Positions 7,541-18,208 of a stretch of 38,732 nt of DNA are shown one piece after another. The stretch is from a virus: IMG/VR virus record IMGVR_UViG_3300032293_002120, positions 1 to 38,732 of that record. One strand, 5' to 3'. The stretch's first letter is position 1, and the number at the start of each line of letters is the position of its first letter. The notes beneath the pieces are model-generated. The model had not been told where the DNA came from. It did not search any database and saw only the letters and a program-made list of their open reading frames with translations. The translations under genes were made by a program, and so were the position numbers.

Positions 7541-9391
7541 ATGGCTATTAAAAGAGATATAAAATATGTTAATAGAGACTTTACTTCACTACGAAATAGT
7601 CTTATAGATTATACTAAAACATATTTTCCAAACACATATTCTGACTTTACCCCAGCATCCCCCGGAATGATGTTTATGGAAATGGCAGCGTATGTAGGAG
7701 ATGTTTTATCTTTTTATGTAGATAATCAATTTCAAGAAACCTTTATTCAATATTCTCGCCAAACACAAAATCTATATGATTTAGCATATATGTTAGGATA
7801 CAAACCTAAAGCAACAACGGCCGCTATTGCTAGTATAGAATTATACCAACAACTCCCCGCAACAATTTCAGGTAGTACTACAATTCCTGATTTTTCATAT
7901 GCTTTACAAGTCCCAGCTAATACAACAGTTTCATCAATTCTTAGTGGAAGTTTACAATTTTTAATTACGGATAAAACTAATTTTGCAATTAGTAGTTCAA
8001 CAGACCCAACAGAAGTAACAGTTTATCAAACAGCCGGTGGCCTTCCTACTTATTATTTAGTAAAAAAAACAAGAAATGCTATATCAGCTACAATTAAAAC
8101 TAAATCTTTTACTTTTAATTCCCCAGTCCCTTTTGACTCTAGAATCATCTCAGATGATAAAATTATAGGAATTTTAGATATTACAGATTCAACCACAGGA
8201 GATAAATGGTATCAAGTAGATTATTTAGCTCAAGATTCAATATATGAAACTATTGCTAATGCAAATCCAAATGATCCAAATTACCTCCAGAACCCAGACA
8301 TTGCTAACTTGTTAAGATTAAAACAAGTCCAAAATAGATTTGCAACTAGATTTTTAGATAAAACCAATTTGCAAATCCAATTCGGTTCAGGAGACCCATT
8401 AGATACAACAGAAGAAATTATTCCAAACCCAGACAATGTTGGTTTAGGACTTCCCGATAATCAAAGTAAATTAACGACAGCTTTTGCACCTACAAATTTT
8501 ATATTTACAAATACTTATGGTATTGCTCCTTCAAATACAACCTTAGTTGTTAGATATATTGTTGGTGGTGGAGTATCATCAAATGTTCAAGCTAATATTT
8601 TACAAGATTTAAATACTAATTCTGTAACTTTTTTAAATTCATCATTAGCTAATAATAATTTAGCACAACAAATTTTTAATACATTACTAGCTACTAACCC
8701 CAACGCAGCCTCCGGAGGTTCAGATGGCGATAACGTAGAGGAATTAAGACAAAATTCATTAGGAAGTTTCCAAGGTCAATTAAGAAATGTAACTTTTGAT
8801 GATTATGTAGTTAGATCTTTAAGCCTACCTTCAGAATATGGGACTGTAGCTAAAGTATATGCTTCAAAACCAGAAGCAAATTCCCGTTCTATAAGTACTA
8901 TAGATTTATATGTATTGTCTTATGATAATATTAAAAAATTAACAAATGCTTCGTCCATTTTAAAAAGAAATTTAAATACTTATTTATCTCAATATAAGAT
9001 GATTAGCGATTCAATTGGGATTAAAGATGCTTTTATAATTAATATAGGAATTAATTTTGAAATTATCACCCTTCCAGGATCTAATTCAGATGAAATCTTA
9101 CTAAAATGTATAGCAGCATTAAAAATTATATTTGATATTGATAAATGGCAAATTAATCAACCAATTTTGTTAAAAAACTTATTTATAACTTTAGATGCAA
9201 TTCAAGGAGTTCAAACTGTTAAAGCAATAAATTTTGTTAATAAAACAGATTCAACACTTGGATATTCTAATTACGCTTATGATATTTCATCAGCAACAGC
9301 AAATAACGTTATATATCCTTCATTAAACCCAATGATTTTTGAATTAAAATACCCTGACTCAGATATACAAGGTAAAGTAGTACCCCTATAA
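7541..9391 (+). CDS. gp6: gp6-like baseplate wedge protein (baseplate J family)
   Basis: 616 residues, close to T4 gp6. The N-terminus has the pattern typical of marine T4-like gp6 proteins: INxYVNRDFTSLR-like VNRDFTSLRNSLIDY (10-24), FTPASPGMMFMEMAAYVGD (36-54), SFYVDNQFQETF and LAYMLGYKP (82-90). The middle has the baseplate-J-like NVEELRQNSLGSF (about 405-417) and YVVRSLSLPSEYGTVAKVYA. The C-terminus has the helical dimerisation region and KNLFITLDAIQGVQTVKA. Two gp6 chains form the core ring of each baseplate wedge. It directly follows gp25 and precedes three large structural proteins. Confident at family level. Confidence 0.9.
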   Translation: MAIKRDIKYVNRDFTSLRNSLIDYTKTYFPNTYSDFTPASPGMMFMEMAAYVGDVLSFYVDNQFQETFIQYSRQTQNLYDLAYMLGYKPKATTAAIASIELYQQLPATISGSTTIPDFSYALQVPANTTVSSILSGSLQFLITDKTNFAISSSTDPTEVTVYQTAGGLPTYYLVKKTRNAISATIKTKSFTFNSPVPFDSRIISDDKIIGILDITDSTTGDKWYQVDYLAQDSIYETIANANPNDPNYLQNPDIANLLRLKQVQNRFATRFLDKTNLQIQFGSGDPLDTTEEIIPNPDNVGLGLPDNQSKLTTAFAPTNFIFTNTYGIAPSNTTLVVRYIVGGGVSSNVQANILQDLNTNSVTFLNSSLANNNLAQQIFNTLLATNPNAASGGSDGDNVEELRQNSLGSFQGQLRNVTFDDYVVRSLSLPSEYGTVAKVYASKPEANSRSISTIDLYVLSYDNIKKLTNASSILKRNLNTYLSQYKMISDSIGIKDAFIINIGINFEIITLPGSNSDEILLKCIAALKIIFDIDKWQINQPILLKNLFITLDAIQGVQTVKAINFVNKTDSTLGYSNYAYDISSATANNVIYPSLNPMIFELKYPDSDIQGKVVPL

Positions 9392-9400
9392 TTATAAAAA

Positions 9401-10582
9401 ATGGCAGTATATAAATTATTCCCTACTAAAGATGCAACTTTGTATTCCATATTACCTAATATGAATACAGGATTAGATGAAATTATTGAAGCAACTGAAA
9501 CCTCATTTGCTCATAATGATCCAAATCCTCAAACTAGTCGTTTTTTAATTAACTTTTCAGAGAATGAAATAGATGATGTTTTAGATAATAAAATAGGAAT
9601 TAATGGAACTTCATCTAAACTATTAGATAACAACTTATGGAAAGTTAATTTACAATGTTTTATTGCTGCTTCTACGGGTTTGCAAGCAAATACTACAGTT
9701 GAATGTTATCCTGTTTATGGTGATTGGAATATGGGTACTGGAAGATATCTAGATGAACCTGAACAAACTAATGGAACAAGCTGGATTTGGAAAACCTACT
9801 CAGGATCTGTAGGAGGTCAGTGGTTAACATCAAGTTTTCCACCTTTTATAACAGCTTCATATAATACTGCTTATGCACCGGCTGGTGGAGGTAATTGGTT
9901 TACAGGTTCAACTGTTGCTTGGTTTAATTCAAATACATATCCTGTATCTGCATCAACAACCTTTGGATTTTATGACACAAAAGATCTAAATTTAGATGTA
10001 ACTAATATCATTAGAGCTAGATACACAGGATCAGTTTCCCAAGATGGATTTATTATAAAGCAATTAACTGAATTTATATATGATCAAGAAGTTCAACCTG
10101 AATTAAAATATTTTTCTAGGGATACTCATACAATTTATCCCCCATCATTACAATTTAGTTGGAGAGATTATACCTGGAATTCAGGATCTTCTTCTATGGA
10201 AATCTTAAATACACTTCCAGCAACAATAACCTTAGCTCAAAACCCTGGAATCTTTTATCCTCAAAGTTATAATAGATTTAGAATAAATGCTCGCCCAACA
10301 TATCCCCCTCAACTTTGGCAAACTAGTTCTATTTATACAAATAATTATTATTTACCTACATCTTCATATTGGGCTATTAAAGATTTAGATACAAATGAAA
10401 TGGTTATTGATTTTGATACTCAATATACTCAATTAAATGCAGATTCAAGCTCAAGTTATTTTGATATTTATATGAATGGTTTAGAACCTGAAAGATATTA
10501 TGCTATTTTAATTAAATCTAATATAGCGGGAACAATACAAGTATTTGATGATCAATATTATTTTAAAGTAATTAACGGATAA
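9401..10582 (+). CDS. Baseplate/tail structural protein, DNRLRE-like
   Basis: 393 residues, rich in Tyr, Trp, Ser and Asn and predicted all-beta. The N-terminus (KLFPTKDATLYS, NTGLDEIIEATE, SRFLINFS) has the pattern of DNRLRE-type domains found in extracellular and phage structural proteins. Further on are Trp-rich strands (TSWIWKTYSGSVGGQWLTSS) and SYWAIKDLDTNEMVIDFD. It takes the position after gp6 where T4 has gp7 and gp8, so a peripheral wedge or adaptor protein is likely, but I see no sequence signature of either. The next gene starts in its stop codon (TAATG at 10580-10584), which implies coupled, probably stoichiometric, synthesis. Confidence 0.6.
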   Translation: MAVYKLFPTKDATLYSILPNMNTGLDEIIEATETSFAHNDPNPQTSRFLINFSENEIDDVLDNKIGINGTSSKLLDNNLWKVNLQCFIAASTGLQANTTVECYPVYGDWNMGTGRYLDEPEQTNGTSWIWKTYSGSVGGQWLTSSFPPFITASYNTAYAPAGGGNWFTGSTVAWFNSNTYPVSASTTFGFYDTKDLNLDVTNIIRARYTGSVSQDGFIIKQLTEFIYDQEVQPELKYFSRDTHTIYPPSLQFSWRDYTWNSGSSSMEILNTLPATITLAQNPGIFYPQSYNRFRINARPTYPPQLWQTSSIYTNNYYLPTSSYWAIKDLDTNEMVIDFDTQYTQLNADSSSSYFDIYMNGLEPERYYAILIKSNIAGTIQVFDDQYYFKVING

Positions 10583-10956
10583 TGGCTAATTTACCTATAG
10601 TTAAACAAGTATTTGCAAAAAAAGCATTTAGTGATACCATTAATACTACTTTTACAGAACTAAATACTCCAATTCCAACCCCTGCTATCCCTACATTACC
10701 TTCTATAACTGAATTTTTCCAATACTATCAATCTTTATTCTATAATATACCTAAGTTTGGAGAAGCAGATTCTCATCAGTATCTTATTTTATCAAGTCAA
10801 GATTATATAGGATCCGAAAACGTAAATAATGAAGTAATAGATGCTTTACTAGTAGAATTAACTGAGCTTAGACAAGAAAATTTTGAATTACAGGATAAAC
10901 TAACCCAAAAATCCCTTAGCTCAGCACAAGAGGCCTTAAAAACTTTACAAAAATAA
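10582..10956 (+). CDS. Small structural partner with C-terminal coiled coil
   Basis: 124 residues. The N-terminal half is Pro/Thr-rich (TELNTPIPTPAIPTLPSITE) and has the aromatic FFQYYQSLFYNIPKFGE. The C-terminal third is a clear heptad coiled coil (VELTELRQENFELQDKLTQK). It lies between the DNRLRE-like protein and the 1834-residue baseplate protein with a TAATG overlap upstream and two bases downstream, so it probably bridges or trimerises one of them. No family recognised. Confidence 0.6.
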   Translation: MANLPIVKQVFAKKAFSDTINTTFTELNTPIPTPAIPTLPSITEFFQYYQSLFYNIPKFGEADSHQYLILSSQDYIGSENVNNEVIDALLVELTELRQENFELQDKLTQKSLSSAQEALKTLQK

Positions 10957-10958
10957 AA

Positions 10959-13900
10959 ATGATTAGTATTAATAACATAGATCCAAATTCACTAACTCTT
11001 CAAAACATTAGTCCTGAAGATGTTGCTGTTATTCCTAATACAATTATTACATCTTCATTTAGTCCCGTAAATAGTAAAATTGAATACTTTATTTATGATG
11101 TTAATAATTCACTCCTATCATCAAACCCAGACTTAAGATCATATAAACCTGTATTAACTACCCCCGAGGGAAATATTGTTGATATAACTCTCACTCCTGA
11201 AGAAGATGCAATCAATGCTGGTTATGATGTCGGAATTATAAAATCTCTTTATAATTTTATAACTCCTGTATTAAATTCTGAAGGCAATAATTTATTTATT
11301 AGTGAAATATCCTCAACCAGAACTGAAATTAGATTAAGTTCTAATACAAATCCATTGTTTGACGTTGAGGGGATTGATTCTGTAAATTTTATAAGTAGTT
11401 CTAATTATGGAACCTATACTACATTTAGACAAAATGTAGAAACTAATAATTATTTTGATGAATTTTATTTAAATTTCGGCAATAATATATGTGTTGTAGC
11501 TGTAAATTCATTATTAGAATTTGATCCTCAAAATAATACAATTTCATTATTAATTAAATTATATGAACCTCTCCCAACCGGGATTAATGTAAAAACAGAG
11601 CTTTCTATTTTTATTAAAAATGCAGAATCCGTTGCCTATCAAATAGAATTTGAACAAGAAAATAACTTTCAAGATACTACAATTAAACTTAAAGGACCAA
11701 ATTATAATATTTCATTAAAAGATGAAACAGGTCCTTTAACTCAATATAAAAATTACGATGATATTATCTCTACAACTTCATCCGGATCTTTATTTCAATT
11801 AATTAATAATATATCTTCTTCATCTCCTCAACTTTCTGTTGATTATACTGATTATGAAGATTTTATATTTTTCTCCTCAGCTTATCAAAGATTATATAAT
11901 TTTAAAGAAAAAGTATTAAATATTTCCTCATCCCAAGCACAATTAGATTTATTATACACTAATATCTCGGGCCCAACAAATAATACTTCCCCTATTTCCT
12001 CAAGTAAACTATTATTAGAAAACGAAATAAAAACTCTAATATCAAGTTTTGATGGATATGAAAATTTCCTCTACTACACCTCAGGATCATCCTCTTGGCC
12101 TAAATCTAATAGCCAACCCCCATATATTTTATATCCACCTACTAGTAACCAAGCTATTACGTGGTATGATAACCAATCAGAAATAGCTTTAGAATATGAT
12201 TCTACTAACCAAAATAATCTAAATGAAATAATCCCAACATATTTAAGAGATAATTTAAGTAATACTAATTATTTTTTATTTGTTAATTTAATTGGTCAAT
12301 TTTTTGATGAAATATGGTTATATACAAAATCAATTACTGAAAAATTAAATGCTAATTCTAATTTATATGAAGGAGTTTCTAAAGATTTAGTATCAACTGT
12401 ATTAGAATCTTTAGGTACTAAAATATATGATAGTACTTATACTTTAGAAAATATATATAGTTCATTAATTGGTCTTTCAGCTAATGGGTCTTTATATCCC
12501 ACTACTGGAAGTGAGTTAATTACAAATTATGTAACAGCTTCAATATCAAGTCCTGAAGATCTTCCTACAATTAATGATTTTGTAAAATTATCTTATAAGA
12601 AAATTTATCATAATTTACCTTATTTATTAAAGAAAAAAGGCACAAATGCTGGTTTAAGAGCATTAATTAATATTTTTGGTATCCCTGATACAATTTTACA
12701 AATTAATGAATTTGGAGGCAAAAATAAAACAGAAAACAATGATTGGGATTATTGGCAAAATAAATTCAATTACAAATCAGATCTAGATTACAATGGCATC
12801 CCAGGAATTGATTTACCTTTTAGAGTCAATTCTGATTGGCACTCCCCCAATGATGTTCCTTCAACAGTTCAATTTAGATTTAAATCTACAGGATTACAAG
12901 ATGCACTTTTATATCCTTCCCAAAGCATATTTAGTGCAATAAATGATTCATTTGCTGTTGTATTAGAATACACAGGGTCGGGATATACAAGTGGGTCTTA
13001 CTCAGGATCAATCCCTAATCCTTTAAATGAATATGGTACTCTAAAATTAATTCCTGAGTCATATTCCCAACCTTCAATCTCCGCAAGTATATATTTACCA
13101 TTTTTTAATGAAGGTTGGTGGTCTGTAATGATCACCCGAGTAAATGATACTTTTTCTTTATCTGCAGCTAATAAAATATATGATGGAGATGATGGATTTA
13201 TTATAGGATACACAGGATCATCAACTATTAGTGCATCTAATTTATCTCAGGAGTGGGTAAGTGAATATCAAGCTCAATTTGGAGCTTTTTTCGCCCCTCA
13301 ACCAATCGGATTTCAACTATATGAAGGATTTAGAGGTTCTTTACAAGAAATAAGATATTATTCCACCCCATTAACTCAAGATATTTTTTATGATTTTACC
13401 ATGAATCCATACTCTATAGAAGGAGTAGGTATTAATGGTGCTTATGAACAATTAATGTTTAGAGCTCCTTTAGGAAATGATCTTTATCTAAAAACTAGTT
13501 CAATCCACCCTAAAATTACAGGTTCATCACCAACAGATATTACTGGATCTTTTTATACTGGGTTTAGTGAATATAATATCTATTATATTACTTCTTCCGT
13601 AAATAGAGAATTTATATTTCAAGATCAAATCCCGGCTGGAATAAAAAATACAATATCTAAAAAAATTAAAAATGTATCTACTGTTTTACCTTATAGTGGA
13701 TCAAATGAAGTAAATCTCCCTCAAAACTCAACATTATCTTCTTTTATTAATATAAATCAAGATAATTATAATAGTTCTTCTTATGTTGAAAATATTAATT
13801 ATGTTGAGGTAGCATTTTCTCCACAAAATGAAATTAATGAAGATATTAATGCCCAAATAGGATATTTTAATATTGGAGAATATATAGGAGATCCTAGATT

Positions 13901-16463
13901 GGTATCCTCTTCTGAAGAATCATATCCTGATTTAGATGTTTTAAGAAATGATTATTTTAAAAAATACTACCAGAATTATAATTTATGGGATTATATAAGA
14001 ATTATTAAATATTATGATAATGCTTTATTTAAAATGATTAAAGATTATGTGCCTGTTAGAAGTTCTTTATCAACAGGTATTGTAATCAAACAACATATTC
14101 TAGAAAGAAACAAATACCCCGTTCCTCAATTTAATACGCATACTACAACTTCTTTTTATGGAAGTGGATCAACCCCTAATATTGTTTGGGATACTCCATT
14201 TGTTTTTCAAAATATAGAAATTACCGGATCCTCAATCCAAATGTATGAAATTACAGGCAGCACAGGAGGAACAATGCCTGATTTATTTGGATTAACTTCC
14301 TCCCAATATACAGGAAATGGTATAGTTAATATTACTCAAAGTTGGACAGGTTCAACTCCCTCTAATTTAGGCCCTGTTGCCTTTACAGATTCAACCCAAA
14401 TAGAATTTTACAATGGTGAATTAAGTGGTTCTATTCTTCAAGTAACAGATAATGTATTATCAGTTTCTAATTTAGATCTTATTCAAATATATTCAACAAG
14501 TTCAATAGCTGGTGGTAGTGATTTTAATAATACACCCCCTTCCTCCTCCTATCTCCCTGGACCTCCTCCTCCTAATGCTCCTTTTGCCTTAGCTTATGGA
14601 TTTAATGTAGCTAAATCTTATTATATTACATTAACCGTAACTAGTGCCCCTTCTAGTACAGCAGATGGTGGGGTTTTAATATATGACAACTCGGGAAGAA
14701 TATTCCGTAATAGTTTAACTCCACCCTTTCCAACAACATTTACTAGTTTAACCCAAACAATTTATATCCCTAACCCAGTTGCACCTTTATATTTTGGAGA
14801 AAATTCCGGAGGTAATTCAAATATTTCTATATCTAACATAATTGTAGAGGAATTTGATGAGGAATTTAATACAAACCCAATAGCTAATAATGCTGTTTTA
14901 AGTAGACCAAATAGTGAATTTTTTGATGTTGATTTTTCTTCAAATTCTGTAACAGCGGTAAATGCTGAATTCATTATTAGCGCCTCTAGAGGATCAGGAA
15001 GTGCAACTCCTTCTACAGTTCCTGCCTCAAATTATTCTACACTTAGAATATCTAATCCAAGATATAATGGTAGTAAAAACACATCACCTAATTTTAATAT
15101 AGGATATAATAATACTACTCCCGTAATAGAATCTGATTCAATATTTTTTGCTTATTTTACGGGTTATCAAACAACAAAAGCTGAACTTTTATCAAAAACA
15201 TCATTTAATATTAAATTTATAGTTGATGATTTAGGTAATGTTTATAACCCAAATTCAACAAGTTCATATTATTATAATTTAACTAAAACTTTTAATGAAA
15301 ATAACAAAGCAAACGTTGTTTTTTACAGCCAAACTTCTAGTTTTGAATCCACTTTTACCGGTATTAAACCTGTTATAAAATCAGCAGCTTTACCTCAAGC
15401 GATTATTTTTTCACAAACTGGAAGTAATCCAAGTCAATCACTTAGTACAATATTTTTTAATAGCTCTAGTGCTGCCTTTAATTATAATCTTCAAACAGCG
15501 GCAACTTATTCATATAATGGAACACCTACATGGGCCTATGAACAAAATCAATTTATTACTTTTGTAGCCCCAACAATATCAGCAAGTGCTACTCTTGTAT
15601 CAGTCCCAAATCCTTCATCCTCAGTTATTTTAGCTTCTAACCCCTCAATACAATTAATTCCAAAACTTAATCTTAATGTAAAATTACTAGACCCAATAAA
15701 TGGATCCCCAGTTGGTAGATTAACTGTAGAATTTGTAAGAACTAACCCTCAATTTCAAGGAGGAAATGAACAAGTTATATTTAGTCAACAAGTAGAAATC
15801 CCAGGAAACAATACACCAACTTCATTACAATTTACAGCACCCCCACAATCAATAATATCTCAAAGTCGTTTCTTTACAAGAGCAAGACTAACACCAATAT
15901 ATTCCCCATACTATTTATCATCAAGTATTATTGGTGTTAATAATATAATTAATTTTACAGCAAGCGGTCAATTTTATTTTACACAAACTCCTCCATTTAC
16001 CGCACCCACTTCTTCATTTTTTCTTACTAGTTCTGGTACTACTAATATACTAACCTCCTCAGTATTCAATTCAGATGTTTATGGTCTTACTCAATTAGAA
16101 ACCTCAGGATCCCAATATGACTTTCCTTATCAACCTTTTATTATAAATCGAGGGGACCAAATAAGATTTTCTGCAGATGAAAACCAATCATACATGATTA
16201 CAGATGTTAATTCACCTGTACAAAATATCTCTAATTCTTTATATTTAACCTTAGATAGAAATTTAATATCAGGCTCTAATATTAATTCCTTTTTAATAAA
16301 AAAGAATATAGATAATCCAAATGTAGTAGTTCTTGATATAGATAATCCAAATGGAATATCAAATGAAACCTCTGGATTTTTAATACCTGAATTTGCTTCT
16401 CAAACACTTTTAAATAAATTTGACACTATTATTTCTGATTTATCTGAAAAAGGATTACTTTAA
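10959..16463 (+). CDS. Giant baseplate wedge/structural protein with lectin-like domain
   Basis: 1834 residues, by far the largest gene here, and Ser/Asn/Tyr/Ile-rich. The N-terminal 600 residues include helical stretches such as FLFVNLIGQFFDEIWLYTKS and YLLKKKGTNAGLRALINIFG (near 560-580), which have the look of a core wedge scaffold. Around 640-830 a jelly-roll (LamG/concanavalin-like) domain is suggested by EGWWSVMITRVNDTFSL and GFRGSLQEIRYYSTPLTQDI. A helical region (YYQNYNLWDYIRIIKYYDNA) follows. The last 800 residues are fibre-like beta domains rich in SGS/TGS. Position after gp6 corresponds to T4 gp7 (about 1030 residues), so I infer a gp7 counterpart enlarged with carbohydrate-binding domains. 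No frameshift is visible. Confidence 0.65.
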   Translation: MISINNIDPNSLTLQNISPEDVAVIPNTIITSSFSPVNSKIEYFIYDVNNSLLSSNPDLRSYKPVLTTPEGNIVDITLTPEEDAINAGYDVGIIKSLYNFITPVLNSEGNNLFISEISSTRTEIRLSSNTNPLFDVEGIDSVNFISSSNYGTYTTFRQNVETNNYFDEFYLNFGNNICVVAVNSLLEFDPQNNTISLLIKLYEPLPTGINVKTELSIFIKNAESVAYQIEFEQENNFQDTTIKLKGPNYNISLKDETGPLTQYKNYDDIISTTSSGSLFQLINNISSSSPQLSVDYTDYEDFIFFSSAYQRLYNFKEKVLNISSSQAQLDLLYTNISGPTNNTSPISSSKLLLENEIKTLISSFDGYENFLYYTSGSSSWPKSNSQPPYILYPPTSNQAITWYDNQSEIALEYDSTNQNNLNEIIPTYLRDNLSNTNYFLFVNLIGQFFDEIWLYTKSITEKLNANSNLYEGVSKDLVSTVLESLGTKIYDSTYTLENIYSSLIGLSANGSLYPTTGSELITNYVTASISSPEDLPTINDFVKLSYKKIYHNLPYLLKKKGTNAGLRALINIFGIPDTILQINEFGGKNKTENNDWDYWQNKFNYKSDLDYNGIPGIDLPFRVNSDWHSPNDVPSTVQFRFKSTGLQDALLYPSQSIFSAINDSFAVVLEYTGSGYTSGSYSGSIPNPLNEYGTLKLIPESYSQPSISASIYLPFFNEGWWSVMITRVNDTFSLSAANKIYDGDDGFIIGYTGSSTISASNLSQEWVSEYQAQFGAFFAPQPIGFQLYEGFRGSLQEIRYYSTPLTQDIFYDFTMNPYSIEGVGINGAYEQLMFRAPLGNDLYLKTSSIHPKITGSSPTDITGSFYTGFSEYNIYYITSSVNREFIFQDQIPAGIKNTISKKIKNVSTVLPYSGSNEVNLPQNSTLSSFININQDNYNSSSYVENINYVEVAFSPQNEINEDINAQIGYFNIGEYIGDPRLVSSSEESYPDLDVLRNDYFKKYYQNYNLWDYIRIIKYYDNALFKMIKDYVPVRSSLSTGIVIKQHILERNKYPVPQFNTHTTTSFYGSGSTPNIVWDTPFVFQNIEITGSSIQMYEITGSTGGTMPDLFGLTSSQYTGNGIVNITQSWTGSTPSNLGPVAFTDSTQIEFYNGELSGSILQVTDNVLSVSNLDLIQIYSTSSIAGGSDFNNTPPSSSYLPGPPPPNAPFALAYGFNVAKSYYITLTVTSAPSSTADGGVLIYDNSGRIFRNSLTPPFPTTFTSLTQTIYIPNPVAPLYFGENSGGNSNISISNIIVEEFDEEFNTNPIANNAVLSRPNSEFFDVDFSSNSVTAVNAEFIISASRGSGSATPSTVPASNYSTLRISNPRYNGSKNTSPNFNIGYNNTTPVIESDSIFFAYFTGYQTTKAELLSKTSFNIKFIVDDLGNVYNPNSTSSYYYNLTKTFNENNKANVVFYSQTSSFESTFTGIKPVIKSAALPQAIIFSQTGSNPSQSLSTIFFNSSSAAFNYNLQTAATYSYNGTPTWAYEQNQFITFVAPTISASATLVSVPNPSSSVILASNPSIQLIPKLNLNVKLLDPINGSPVGRLTVEFVRTNPQFQGGNEQVIFSQQVEIPGNNTPTSLQFTAPPQSIISQSRFFTRARLTPIYSPYYLSSSIIGVNNIINFTASGQFYFTQTPPFTAPTSSFFLTSSGTTNILTSSVFNSDVYGLTQLETSGSQYDFPYQPFIINRGDQIRFSADENQSYMITDVNSPVQNISNSLYLTLDRNLISGSNINSFLIKKNIDNPNVVVLDIDNPNGISNETSGFLIPEFASQTLLNKFDTIISDLSEKGLL

Positions 16464-16464
16464 T

Positions 16465-16473
16465 ATATTTATA
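16465..16473 (+). promoter_or_regulatory. ATATTTATA intergenic motif, copy 4
   Basis: The 9-mer, with the longer form TATTTATAATAAA, starts 2 bases after the giant gene's stop codon and ends 19 bases before the ATG at 16493. The spacing is close to that of copy 2. Confidence 0.45.
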
Positions 16474-16492
16474 ATAAAATAAAAAACAACAA

Positions 16493-17143
16493 ATGGGATA
16501 TTTAAATAACTCAGTAGTAACAATAGATGCTATTTTAACAGACACAGGCCGTCAATTATTAGCTCAAAATGATGGTTCCTTTAGAATTACACAATTTGCT
16601 TTAGCGGATGATGAAATTGATTATACACTTTATAACCCAAACCACCCTTCAGGCTCTGCATATTATGGACAAGCAATTGAAAATATGCCTTTATTAGAAG
16701 CTTTTCCTCAAGCAACACAAGTAATGAAATACAAACTTGTAACTTTACCTCGGGGAACTGCTAAAATGCCTATTCTTGATTTAGGATATAGTGCTATTAT
16801 AATTAAACAAGGAGCTTCATTAGCTATTACTCCTCAAACATTAAATTATTTAGGTGGTAACAACTCTGAAACTAGTGGATATACAGCAACAATTTCTGAT
16901 GTTAGATTACTTAGTACATTTGAGGGTATTGGTATTAATACACCACAAGCCCAATCATTAAACACAACTACTTTAGGTACCTCAGTATCTAAAACTGTAG
17001 TTGGTACTACAATTAATATAAGAGCAACATCTATTAATACATTATTTGGCTCAAATACATCACTACAAGCTACATTAACAGTATCTGGCCGAGACTCAGG
17101 GGCTAGATTAACTATTCCAATAACAGTAACACAAATATCCTAA
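16493..17143 (+). CDS. Conserved phage structural protein upstream of fibre genes
   Basis: 216 residues starting MGYLNNSVVTIDAILTDTGR, then RITQFALADDEIDYTLYNPN (about 30-49) and IENMPLLEAFPQATQVMKY (about 62-80). I recognise this N-terminal pattern from marine T4-like phage proteins usually labelled only as structural proteins. The C-terminal half is beta-rich with a TLTVSGRDSGARL segment. No enzyme motif. Its place between the giant wedge protein and the two genes that share an adaptor-like C-terminus suggests a connector between the baseplate and the fibres. Starts 29 bases after the giant gene, behind its own ATATTTATA motif. Confidence 0.65.
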   Translation: MGYLNNSVVTIDAILTDTGRQLLAQNDGSFRITQFALADDEIDYTLYNPNHPSGSAYYGQAIENMPLLEAFPQATQVMKYKLVTLPRGTAKMPILDLGYSAIIIKQGASLAITPQTLNYLGGNNSETSGYTATISDVRLLSTFEGIGINTPQAQSLNTTTLGTSVSKTVVGTTINIRATSINTLFGSNTSLQATLTVSGRDSGARLTIPITVTQIS

Positions 17144-17153
17144 TATATAAAAT

Positions 17154-18203
17154 ATGTCATTTAACAGATTTGACCTTTCAGACTTTGTAATAAGCACAGA
17201 CTCTATTTCTTCTACACTTTGGTCTACTAATGCTCCTTCATTAACAATAACTGCAACTTCCTCAAACCAAGTAGCAGGATCTTCTGGAAATTTCTTTACT
17301 AATGTATACGATAATGTAACAGGATCTGTACAATTTGCTATAGCTTATGGAAATAGTAAGGGTAGTGGAAGTTTAGCATATAACACGGCCGTTAATGGGT
17401 ATTCTCCATCAAGTACAATTTATGGTCAATGGCAAGATTTAGTAATTGGTGATGAAAATACTAATTTTACCTTTGGTACTATTACTTCATCCGAATTTTT
17501 TGCTTTAACTTTTGAAAGAGCAAGATACAAAGATTCTTTATTTTTAGGATCTCTTTCTTTAACCCTTTCAGGTTCTTCAGGATCAATCACATTAACAGAT
17601 AATAGTAATTATGTATCAGCGATACAATTTAATGAAGCCGGAAGAGTATTTCAATTAATTACAGGATCTACAGGTACAATTGCTGCAATTTCTACTAGAA
17701 ACACAGCAGAAGGATATTCTAAAAATTCAGGATCTTATGGTTGGTTTCTTCCAGATATTGGTACTATTTTATTAAATCCTCTAGCATTAGGAGATTCTTT
17801 ACCCTCAGGAGGTATTGGATTTTTATATAGTGGTTCTGCAACATCATCTGCGGCCCCAACAACTACTCCAAATACATCCATGTATTTATCCATAAGTGGA
17901 GGAATCGCAATTTCAGGAATAGCAAATGATTTTTATATTAATTCCCAAGAATCAATTACTTCAGATTTTATATTTGTAAGACCTAGAAGCTCAGAATTTA
18001 ATTATTCCGAAAATCCTTCATTTATTTCAGGATCTACAGGTGAAGTAGTATTTAGTGGATTTATTAATAATCCACAAACATATATTACAACAGTTGGATT
18101 ATATAATGATACAAGCCAATTATTAGCAGTAGCTAAATTGTCAAGACCTTTACCAAAAGATTTTACAAAAGAAGCATTAATTCGCGTTAAATTAGATTTT
18201 TAA
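17154..18203 (+). CDS. Baseplate/fibre adaptor-like structural protein A
   Basis: 349 residues, beta-rich with repeated GSxG and SGS segments. The N-terminus begins MSFNRFDLSDFVISTDSISS and has repeated aromatic strands (NFTFGTITSSEFFALTFERA). The C-terminus (about 300-349) has PQTYITTVGLYNDTSQLLAV followed by AKLSRPLPKDF and a final RVKLDF. The next gene ends with a close relative of this domain (YITTVGLYDEYQNLLAIGKI), so the two probably dock to the same or adjacent sites. A role as adaptor or short fibre of the baseplate is inferred from position; no family name is certain. Confidence 0.65.
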   Translation: MSFNRFDLSDFVISTDSISSTLWSTNAPSLTITATSSNQVAGSSGNFFTNVYDNVTGSVQFAIAYGNSKGSGSLAYNTAVNGYSPSSTIYGQWQDLVIGDENTNFTFGTITSSEFFALTFERARYKDSLFLGSLSLTLSGSSGSITLTDNSNYVSAIQFNEAGRVFQLITGSTGTIAAISTRNTAEGYSKNSGSYGWFLPDIGTILLNPLALGDSLPSGGIGFLYSGSATSSAAPTTTPNTSMYLSISGGIAISGIANDFYINSQESITSDFIFVRPRSSEFNYSENPSFISGSTGEVVFSGFINNPQTYITTVGLYNDTSQLLAVAKLSRPLPKDFTKEALIRVKLDF

Positions 18204-18208
18204 AATGA

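Noticed and set aside
10464-10472. ATATTTATA inside the DNRLRE-like gene
   Set aside because: It encodes part of an in-frame FDIYMNG stretch far from any start. It shows that chance copies exist in AT-rich coding DNA and tempers the motif finding.
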